Positions 1 through 5,723 of a DNA stretch of 7,417 nucleotides are shown here, one piece after another. The position numbers and the translations under genes were made by a program. The notes under the pieces are model-generated. The model was not told the origin of the DNA. It saw only the letters and a list, made by a program, of their open reading frames with translations, and did no database searches. This DNA is from Collinsella sp. CAG:166 (GTDB lineage Bacteria; Actinomycetota; Coriobacteriia; Coriobacteriales; Coriobacteriaceae): the NCBI GenBank assembly GCA_000434535.1, contig FR878718.1:1-7417 (forward strand), read 5' to 3'. How positions within the stretch are numbered: the first letter of the stretch is position 1; every line of letters starts with the position of its first letter.

Positions 1-504
1 CTCAAACTTATGCCCATGACGCTCCTCCAGGCGACGCAGCGCCAGCTCGTACACGTCGGGGAACTGCTTGGAGCGGCCCGCCTCGCCCGTAGTGGTAATA
101 AACTCCATGTAGGCATCGAGCCCGGCGCCAGCAAGGGCGGGCTGCACCAGCTCGGCCGGCGTGGACGTGGCAACGCACATGGCAATACCGGCCTCCTGCG
201 CCTGCTTCAAGAATGCAATCAGGCCCTCGCGCGGCGGCACCTTGGAGTAGCCATCGATCAGGATGTCGCTCAACTCGCGGTAGAGCTCCTTGCCATTTGC
301 GCCAATGCCCCAGGTGTCGTGGTAGGCCTGGCACTCATCCTCGAGCGACAAATGCTCAAACTGGGCAAAATCGTCGACCGTCACGTCAACTCCGTGGCGG
401 TGCAATAACTCGGGCTGGGCATAGGCCCAAACGGGGGTGCTATTAACCAGTGTGCCATCGCAATCGAAAATAAAAGCAACACTCGGGGCAGCGATGTGAT
501 CCAT
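1..504 (-). CDS. HAD-superfamily hydrolase (beta-phosphoglucomutase/phosphatase-like), 3' end cut by window edge
   Basis: The minus-strand frame is open from an ATG at 504 to the window edge and gives 168 residues with no stop. Residues 11-20 (FIFDCDGTLV) are HAD motif I; D14 would be the nucleophile and D16 the acid/base. VATST at 111-115 fits motif II (T113), and GRSKQFPD at 143-150 fits motif III with K146. Helical cap sequence lies between motifs I and II, as in the beta-phosphoglucomutase / phosphoglycolate phosphatase subgroup. That subgroup is usually about 210-230 residues long, so roughly 50 residues, including the motif IV acidic pair, lie outside the window. The start is supported by GAAAGG (517-512) seven bases upstream. 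The gene is divergent from glgB and shares its intergenic region. A sugar-phosphate substrate is plausible from context but is inference; the family assignment is firm and the exact reaction is not. Confidence 0.88.
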   Translation of the reverse strand, partial: MDHIAAPSVAFIFDCDGTLVNSTPVWAYAQPELLHRHGVDVTVDDFAQFEHLSLEDECQAYHDTWGIGANGKELYRELSDILIDGYSKVPPREGLIAFLKQAQEAGIAMCVATSTPAELVQPALAGAGLDAYMEFITTTGEAGRSKQFPDVYELALRRLEERHGHKFE

Positions 505-526
505 AAACGAGCCTTTCGATGTCAAA

Positions 527-557
527 TGGTAAACAACCTGCTAAAAACGTTTTACCA
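527..557. promoter_or_regulatory. Imperfect inverted repeat, probable operator (site 1)
   Basis: TGGTAAAC at 527-534 and GTTTTACCA at 549-557 form an inverted pair that shares TGGTAAA/TTTACCA, with a 14-base gap. The half-sites match those of the perfect repeat at 589-614, which argues for two binding sites of the same regulator. This copy lies 23-53 bases upstream of the HAD start codon, so it is placed to act on that gene. No regulator can be named from the sequence. Confidence 0.45.
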
Positions 558-588
558 AACGTCAGCCTAACAGTTTTGAAACCCTAAT

Positions 589-614
589 TGGTAAAACTGT
601 CAAGAGTTTTACCA
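589..614. promoter_or_regulatory. Perfect 10+10 bp inverted repeat, probable operator (site 2)
   Basis: TGGTAAAACT (589-598) and AGTTTTACCA (605-614) are exact reverse complements around the 6-base spacer GTCAAG. A further partial half-site, CAGTTTT, lies at 571-577. No T-run follows on either strand, so this is not an intrinsic terminator; a site for a dimeric transcription factor is the simpler reading. On the minus strand, TTGACA (603-598) falls across the spacer and looks like a -35 hexamer for the HAD gene, although no good -10 was found at the right distance. A bound protein could therefore affect both divergent promoters. Confidence 0.6.
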
Positions 615-638
615 TGGCAATTCTGCCAGTGGTATAAA
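608..638 (+). promoter_or_regulatory. Candidate upstream promoter for glgB
   Basis: TATAAA at 633-638 is a near-consensus -10. The best -35-like hexamer is TTTACC at 608-613 with a 19-bp spacer, which is longer than ideal. That hexamer lies within the right arm of the 589-614 inverted repeat, so binding there would block it. This is weak evidence from pattern matching alone. Confidence 0.25.
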
Positions 639-680
639 CATGTCGCTTACCGATTAAACGCCCCCGCAAATCCGCTTTCG

Positions 681-710
681 TTCATAAAACTAACGTACAG
701 GTGTTATCGT
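681..710 (+). promoter_or_regulatory. Candidate proximal promoter for glgB
   Basis: TTCATA (681-686) and TATCGT (705-710) are separated by 18 bp and resemble -35 and -10 elements, each only in part. A transcript from here would start near 717, right at the beginning of the stem-loop-rich segment. That is the main reason to list it. The match to consensus is weak. Confidence 0.25.
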
Positions 711-715
711 AGTTT

Positions 716-834
716 TTGCCGAAAGTTCCACCGAGCACGCGAGGTGGAACGAATCATAGAACTATCGCCGTCCCTTCGATTCGTGCAGCCTTGGACCTTT
801 CGCATCTAGTCACCAAGGCAACACGCTGCCGCGT
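716..834 (+). promoter_or_regulatory. Possible structured 5' leader of glgB
   Basis: Several perfect stems follow one another. Stem 1 is GTTCCACC (725-732) with GGTGGAAC (743-750), loop 10. Stem 2 is ACGAATC (749-755) with GATTCGT (778-784). Stem 3 is GCCTTGG (788-794) with CCAAGGC (813-819). A small hairpin, ACGC-TGCC-GCGT, occupies 823-834 directly before the ATG. TTGCC (716-720) can pair with GGCAA (817-821), which would close the whole element and compete with stem 3. The loop of stem 1 (GCACG, 735-739) can pair with CGTGC (782-786), competing with the end of stem 2. No known riboswitch class was recognised, and no terminator-type U-run is present. Stems 1 and 2 share two bases at 749-750. 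Confidence 0.35.
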
Positions 835-835
835 C

Positions 836-3094
836 ATGATGGGATCAAACGTGAGCGATACAAAGCTAAAGCCAGCAACCAAAAAGCCTGCTACCCGTAA
901 AGCCGCCCCGCACGCGCCGGAGCTCACCAAGGACGATGTCTACCTGTTTGGCATTGGCACGTGGGAGCGCAGCTGGGAAAAGATGGGCGCGCACCCCGAC
1001 ACGCAGAACCGCACGCGCGGCTGGCGTTTTTGCGTTTGGGCGCCCGACGTAAAGAGCGTCCACGTCATTGGCGAATTTAACGACTGGGATGAGCAAGCCA
1101 ACCCGCTGGTGCCTGTGCATACGAGCGCTATTTGGGAAGGCTTTATTCCTGGCGCTGAGCAGGGTCAGCTCTATAAGTATCTCATCGAGACCAACGAGGG
1201 CGAAAAGCTCTACAAGGCCGATCCGTACGCCTTTAAGGCCGAGTGCCCTCCGGGAACGGCGAGCGTGCTGTGGACCCTCGACGGCTACCAGTGGAACGAC
1301 GCCGCATGGCTCAAGCGCCGTGCCGGCCATAACCACATGTCGCAACCGCTTAACATCTACGAGGTGCATATTGGCTCGTGGAAGCGCCATGGCGACGCAC
1401 CGCAGGGCGAGCCGGACGAGTACGGCAACTACCCCGGCCCCATGGATCCCTTCCCCGCGCAGCGCGGCGAGTTCTACACCTATGACGACCTGTCGGTGGA
1501 GCTCGTGGACTACGTGCGCGACATGGGTTACACGCATATCGAGGTCATGCCGCTTATGGAGCATCCCTTCGATGGCTCCTGGGGCTACCAGACGACCGGC
1601 TACTATGCCGCCACGTCGCGCTACGGCAACCCGCAGCAGCTCATGCACTTTATCGACGCATGCCACGAGGCAGGCATCGGAGTGATCATGGACTGGGTGC
1701 CCGGCGGTTTTTGCGCCGACTCCCACGGCCTTGCCACCTTTAACGGCCACATGCTGTTTGAACACGAGATTCACCCCAACTGGGGTACGCACAAGTTTGA
1801 CTTCGCCCGCGGCGAGGTCCGCTCCTTCCTGGTCTCAAACGTGCTGTACTGGCTCGAGAACTTCCACGTGGACGGCATTCGCATGGACGGCGTGTCCAGC
1901 ATGCTGTACCTCAACTTTGGCATCGACGATCCCGGCCAAAAGAAGTTCAACAAGTACGGTACCGAGGAGGACCTGGACGCCAGCGCGTTTATCCGCCAGG
2001 TCAACTGCGCCGTTGAGGCGCACTACCCCGACGTGATGATGATGGCCGAGGAATCCACCGCGTGGCCGCTCGTGACCTATCCGCCGCAGGACGGCGGCCT
2101 GGGCTTCCACTACAAGTGGGACATGGGCTGGATGAACGACACCCTGCACTACATGCAGACCGATTTTCCGTGGCGCCCCGGCAACCACGGCCTGCTCACG
2201 TTCTCCATCATGTACGCCTTTACCGAGAACTTCATTTGCCCGTTGAGCCACGATGAGGTCGTGCACGGCAAGTGCTCGCTCATCGGCCGCATGCCGGGCG
2301 ACTGGTGGCGCCAGTTTGCCGGCCTGCGCACGCTGGCCTTCTACCAGATGACGCACCCCGGCGCCAAGCTCAACTTTATGGGCAACGAGATCGGCCAGTT
2401 TATTGAATGGCGCTACTACGAGTCCATTCAGTGGTTCCTGACCGAGGAGTACGAGACTCACCGTCATCATCAGGCGTTTATCAAGGCGCTCAACCACCTG
2501 TACACCGCCGAGCCCGCCCTGTACGAGCGCGGCTACACCGACGACGGCTTTACCTGGATCGACGCGGACAACTCCAAGCAGTCCATCGTGAGCTTTGTGC
2601 GCCAGGGCGAGGACGTCGATGACGACCTGGTGATCCTGATCAACTTTGACCCGGCGAGCTACGAGAGCTTCCGTGTGGGCGTGCCGCGCGAGGGTGACTG
2701 GGAGGTCATCTTCGATTCCGACCGTCCCGAGTTTGGCGGCAGCGGCTATGCCGGCGAGGAGCCCTACACCTGCTCGAGCGAGCCCTATCCCTGGAACGGG
2801 CAGATGGACTCCATTGAGATGAAGGTGCCCGGCCTGGCAGGCGTGGTGCTTAAGCGCCGCGGACCCAGCAGCTATAAGCCGCCCGTGGTCGAGGAGCCCA
2901 AGAAGGCGACGCGCAAGCGCTCGTCCTCGGTGAAGCCCAAGTCCGCAGCCGCCAAGAAGGCTCCGGCCAAGGCGAAGACTGCCAAGTCTGCCGCCAAGAC
3001 CACGGCCAAGGCCGCAGCCAAGAAGGCAGCTACTAAAAAGGCTGCTCCCAAGGCTAAGGCAGGCGCTGTTAAAGCATCTGGCAAGGAAGCGTAA
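836..3094 (+). CDS. glgB: 1,4-alpha-glucan branching enzyme GlgB (GH13) with basic Lys/Ala-rich C-terminal tail
   Basis: GlgB cuts alpha-1,4 chains and rejoins them as alpha-1,6 branches in glycogen. From the ATG at 836 it has 752 residues. A basic linker comes first, then a CBM48-like domain at about 60-155 (WRFCVWAPDVKSVHVIGEFNDW), then the GH13 barrel. The nucleophile region is GIRMD (R349, D351), the acid/base is E405 in MAEEST, and LSHDEVVHGK gives H472 and D473. Region I reads DWVPGGF (286-292), so G291 stands where the family has His (H340 of E. coli GlgB). An insertion of some 20 residues lies near 187-210. Residues 686-752 form a tail with 20 Lys and 23 Ala, which probably explains much of the extra length over a typical 620-730. 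The start is uncertain: ATG 836 and 839 lack a clear ribosome site, and GTG 851 (weak GGGA six bases upstream) would give 747 residues. Confidence 0.95.
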   Translation: MMGSNVSDTKLKPATKKPATRKAAPHAPELTKDDVYLFGIGTWERSWEKMGAHPDTQNRTRGWRFCVWAPDVKSVHVIGEFNDWDEQANPLVPVHTSAIWEGFIPGAEQGQLYKYLIETNEGEKLYKADPYAFKAECPPGTASVLWTLDGYQWNDAAWLKRRAGHNHMSQPLNIYEVHIGSWKRHGDAPQGEPDEYGNYPGPMDPFPAQRGEFYTYDDLSVELVDYVRDMGYTHIEVMPLMEHPFDGSWGYQTTGYYAATSRYGNPQQLMHFIDACHEAGIGVIMDWVPGGFCADSHGLATFNGHMLFEHEIHPNWGTHKFDFARGEVRSFLVSNVLYWLENFHVDGIRMDGVSSMLYLNFGIDDPGQKKFNKYGTEEDLDASAFIRQVNCAVEAHYPDVMMMAEESTAWPLVTYPPQDGGLGFHYKWDMGWMNDTLHYMQTDFPWRPGNHGLLTFSIMYAFTENFICPLSHDEVVHGKCSLIGRMPGDWWRQFAGLRTLAFYQMTHPGAKLNFMGNEIGQFIEWRYYESIQWFLTEEYETHRHHQAFIKALNHLYTAEPALYERGYTDDGFTWIDADNSKQSIVSFVRQGEDVDDDLVILINFDPASYESFRVGVPREGDWEVIFDSDRPEFGGSGYAGEEPYTCSSEPYPWNGQMDSIEMKVPGLAGVVLKRRGPSSYKPPVVEEPKKATRKRSSSVKPKSAAAKKAPAKAKTAKSAAKTTAKAAAKKAATKKAAPKAKAGAVKASGKEA

Positions 3095-3188
3095 CAAAAG
3101 AGTTACCACTGTAATTACCCGCACCGCCGGGGCGTAGGATGTAAGTCATAACCGTTCCGGGAGAAACATCCCCGGGGGAAAGGAACGT
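3095..3188 (+). promoter_or_regulatory. glgB-glgP spacer with hairpin next to the ribosome-binding site
   Basis: The 94-bp gap holds TTACC twice, twelve bases apart (3103-3107 and 3115-3119), and the palindrome GTAATTAC (3111-3118). It also holds an inverted repeat, CCGGG (3157-3161) with CCCGG (3171-3175). TTCC at 3155-3158 could instead pair with GGAA at 3177-3180, at the edge of the purine-rich ribosome site GGGGGAAAGGAA (3174-3185) that serves glgP. No U-run follows, so it is not an intrinsic terminator. A convincing promoter was not found. Confidence 0.35.
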
Positions 3189-5615
3189 ATGAATAAGATC
3201 TTCGACAACAAGCAGGAGTTTACCGAGCTCTATCGCGATGCCGTCATGAGCATCAGCGGCAAGAGCGTCGAGGCCGCCAGCGACCTGGACCGCTTTAACG
3301 CCCTGGCCAAGCTCGTGGCCGAGAAGGCACGCACCGTTGCCACCAAGAGCGACGCCCGCGCCACCGTCGAGGGCAAGAAGCGCGTGTACTACTTCTCGAT
3401 CGAGTTTTTGATCGGCCGCCTGCTCGACAACTACCTGCTCAACTTTGGCGTGCGCGACATGGTCGCCGAGGCGCTCGACGACATGGGCTTCGACCTGTCC
3501 GTCATCGAGAACCAGGAGCCCGATCCGGCTCTGGGCAACGGTGGCCTGGGCCGTCTGGCCGCATGCTTCCTGGATTCCATGGCAGCCGAGGGCATTGCCG
3601 GCTACGGCAACGGCATGCGCTACCGCTACGGCCTGTTTAAGCAGGAAATCGTCAACGGCAGCCAGGTCGAGGCCACCGACGAGTGGCTCACCCACGGCTA
3701 TCCCTGGGAGGTCCGCCGTCAGGACAAGGCCGTGACCATCAAGTTTGGTGGCCATGTTGAGGGCTTTGAGGAGAACGGCCGCACGTTCTACCGCACGGTG
3801 GACACGCAGGATATCCTGGCCGTTCCCTATGACATCCCCGTTGTGGGCTATGCCGGCGAGACCGTCAACAAGCTGCGCGTCTGGGCCGCCGAGCCGGTCG
3901 AGGAGCACTTCGATCTGGAGGCCTTCAACCGCGGCGACTATGCCCTGGCCGACGCCGAGCGCGCCGAGGCCGAGGCCATCAGCGCCATCCTCTACCCCAA
4001 CGACGCCGGCGAACACGGCCGTCTGCTGCGCCTGAAGCAGGAGTACCTGTTTGTCTCGGCCGGCATCTACAGCCTGCTCGACACCTTTGAGAAGGAGCAC
4101 GGCGAGAACTGGGACCTGCTGCCGCAGTTTGTGGCCATCCACACCAACGACACGCACCCCGCCATGTGCGGCCCCGAGCTCATGCGCATCCTCATCGACG
4201 AGAAGAAGCTCGAGTGGGACGACGCCTGGAACATCGTGACGCAGGTCGTGAGCTACACCAACCACACCATCCTGCCCGAGGCCTTGGAGAAGTGGCCCAT
4301 CGGCACGTTCTCCAAGCTCCTCCCCCGCGTGTATCAGATCATCGATGAGATCAGCCGTCGTTGGCACGAGTCGTTCGACACCACCCAGGAGGGCTGGCAG
4401 GAGCGTTTGCGCCAGACCGCAATCCTGTGGGACGGCGAGATTCGCATGGCCAACCTGTCCGTGATCTGCAGCCACAGCGTCAACGGCGTGGCCAAGATTC
4501 ACTCCGACATCATCAAGAACATCGTGCTCAAGGACTTCTATGCCCTGACGCCCGAAAAGTTCAACAACAAGACCAACGGCATCTCGCACCGTCGCTTCTT
4601 TGCCGAGGCCAACCCCACCTACGCCAAGCTCGTGACCGAGGCCATTGGCGATGGCTGGCTGAAGGACGCCTTTGAGCTGGAGAAACTCAAGGAGTTTAAG
4701 GACGACACCGAGTTCCTGAAGGCCGTTGGTGCCTCCAAACGCGCCAACAAGGAGCGCCTGGCCGCCTACGTCAAGGCCGAGACCGGTCTGGTCATCGATC
4801 CCAACACCGTCTTCGATGTCCAGGTAAAGCGCTTCCACGCCTACAAGCGCCAGCTCATGAACATCATGAAGGTAATGGACATCTACAACCGTCGCATCGC
4901 CGATCCCAACTTCCACGTGACGCCGACGACCTTCATCTTTAGCGGCAAGGCCGCCTCGAGTTACACCTTTGCCAAGGAGACCATCCGCCTGATTAACTCG
5001 GTGGCCGAGGTCATCAACAACGACCCGCGCGTCAATGAGGTCATGAAGGTCTGCTTTATCCCCAACTTCCGCGTGAGCAACGCCCAGCTCATCTACCCCG
5101 CCGCCGAGATCTCTGAGCAGATCTCCACGGCAGGCAAGGAGGCCTCGGGCACGTCCAACATGAAGCTCATGATGAACGGCGCCATTACGCTGGGCACCCT
5201 CGACGGCGCCAACATCGAGATCGCCGACCTGGCCGGCCGCGAGAACGAGGCCATCTTTGGCCTGACCGCCTCCGAGGTCGAGCAGCTCTGGGCGTCGAAC
5301 AGCTACTTTGCATGGGATACCCTCAACAACGACCGCGAGCGTCTGGGCCGCGTGATGGACGAGCTCAAGGACAACACGTTTGCGGGTCTTTCGGGCAACT
5401 TCGAGAGCATCTACAACGAGCTCATGAATAACAACGACCCCGACCTGGTCATGGCAGACTTCCGCAGCTACGTGGATGCGTGGGAGAAGCTCACCGGCAG
5501 CTATGGCGACAAGGAGACCTGGAACCGCAAGGCCCTGCTCAACACCGCCTCGAGCGGCTGGTTCTCGAGCGACCGCACCATTCGCGAGTACCGCGACGAG
5601 ATCTGGCACGCGTAA
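3189..5615 (+). CDS. glgP: Glycogen/maltodextrin phosphorylase (GT35)
   Basis: This cytosolic, PLP-dependent enzyme removes glucose-1-phosphate from the non-reducing ends of glycogen or maltodextrin. The 808 residues match the family's usual 750-850. Family landmarks are in order: FSIEFLIGRLL near the N-terminus, ALGNGGLGRLAACFLDSMA from residue 114, HTNDTHPAM from 318, VKRFHAYKRQL from 546, and the PLP site EASGTSNMKLMMNGA, whose K659 would hold the cofactor, followed by TLDGANIEI. No key residue looks altered. The ATG has a strong purine-rich ribosome site (AAAGGA) close upstream. It sits 94 bp after glgB and 108 bp before glgC on the same strand, so breakdown is encoded within the synthesis operon, as in many bacteria. 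Preference for glycogen (GlgP) over maltodextrin (MalP) is inferred from context, not from the sequence. Confidence 0.97.
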   Translation: MNKIFDNKQEFTELYRDAVMSISGKSVEAASDLDRFNALAKLVAEKARTVATKSDARATVEGKKRVYYFSIEFLIGRLLDNYLLNFGVRDMVAEALDDMGFDLSVIENQEPDPALGNGGLGRLAACFLDSMAAEGIAGYGNGMRYRYGLFKQEIVNGSQVEATDEWLTHGYPWEVRRQDKAVTIKFGGHVEGFEENGRTFYRTVDTQDILAVPYDIPVVGYAGETVNKLRVWAAEPVEEHFDLEAFNRGDYALADAERAEAEAISAILYPNDAGEHGRLLRLKQEYLFVSAGIYSLLDTFEKEHGENWDLLPQFVAIHTNDTHPAMCGPELMRILIDEKKLEWDDAWNIVTQVVSYTNHTILPEALEKWPIGTFSKLLPRVYQIIDEISRRWHESFDTTQEGWQERLRQTAILWDGEIRMANLSVICSHSVNGVAKIHSDIIKNIVLKDFYALTPEKFNNKTNGISHRRFFAEANPTYAKLVTEAIGDGWLKDAFELEKLKEFKDDTEFLKAVGASKRANKERLAAYVKAETGLVIDPNTVFDVQVKRFHAYKRQLMNIMKVMDIYNRRIADPNFHVTPTTFIFSGKAASSYTFAKETIRLINSVAEVINNDPRVNEVMKVCFIPNFRVSNAQLIYPAAEISEQISTAGKEASGTSNMKLMMNGAITLGTLDGANIEIADLAGRENEAIFGLTASEVEQLWASNSYFAWDTLNNDRERLGRVMDELKDNTFAGLSGNFESIYNELMNNNDPDLVMADFRSYVDAWEKLTGSYGDKETWNRKALLNTASSGWFSSDRTIREYRDEIWHA

Positions 5616-5723
5616 AGGCGCGCGAGCTCCCCTATGCCAGCACGGCATTACTCGACGAGCGTGACGTTGCGCCGCGCCCGTCGCTAATGGGTTTAGGAAC
5701 ATCGATGACAGAAGGAGAAATCG
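5616..5723 (+). other. glgP-glgC spacer with short hairpins and strong glgC ribosome site
   Basis: The 108-bp gap carries a small perfect hairpin, ATGCC-AGCAC-GGCAT (5634-5648). It also has longer-range GC pairings, CGACG (5653-5657) with CGTCG (5679-5683) and GGCGCG (5618-5623) with CGCGCC (5673-5678). No U-tract follows, so an intrinsic terminator is not supported; GC-rich DNA often shows such pairings by chance. GAAGGAG (5711-5717) lies six bases before the glgC ATG and is a strong Shine-Dalgarno sequence. No clear promoter was seen. Confidence 0.45.

Larger units (their letters stand above)
505..835. other. Divergent intergenic region between the HAD gene and glgB
   Basis: This 331-bp stretch has no convincing gene. 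It is visibly more AT-rich than the flanking coding DNA, especially from 520 to 715. The left half carries repeated TGGTAAA/TTTACCA half-sites. The right half (716-834) is rich in short perfect inverted repeats. A 73-codon frame reading through it from a TTG at 588 has no ribosome-binding site or recognisable protein features and is not called. Promoters for both flanking genes must lie here unless one is read from further away. Confidence 0.75.

Noticed and set aside
10..408. A 132-codon plus-strand frame at the left edge
   Set aside because: It lies antisense to the HAD gene, whose motifs DCDGT, VATST and GRSK are clear on the minus strand.
589..614. Inverted repeat as an intrinsic terminator
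   Set aside because: No T-run on either strand after the stem, and it lies between divergent gene starts where a terminator is not expected.
588..809. A 73-codon plus-strand frame in the divergent intergenic region
   Set aside because: It begins with a TTG inside the operator repeat, lacks a ribosome-binding site and has a composition unlike a real protein.
716..835. N-terminal extension of GlgB from a TTG at 716
   Set aside because: The added 40 residues resemble no GlgB sequence, the TTG has no ribosome-binding site, and the segment is better explained as an untranslated, stem-loop-rich leader.
2900..3090. Repetitive GCCAAG-type DNA at the end of glgB as a tandem repeat or CRISPR-like array
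   Set aside because: There is no fixed repeat unit or spacer pattern; the repetition comes from Ala and Lys codons in an open reading frame.
1835..3124. A 429-codon minus-strand frame opposite glgB (and another at 866-1792)
   Set aside because: Same codon-bias artefact, opposite a clear GH13 enzyme; no domain and low-complexity composition over the Lys/Ala tail region.
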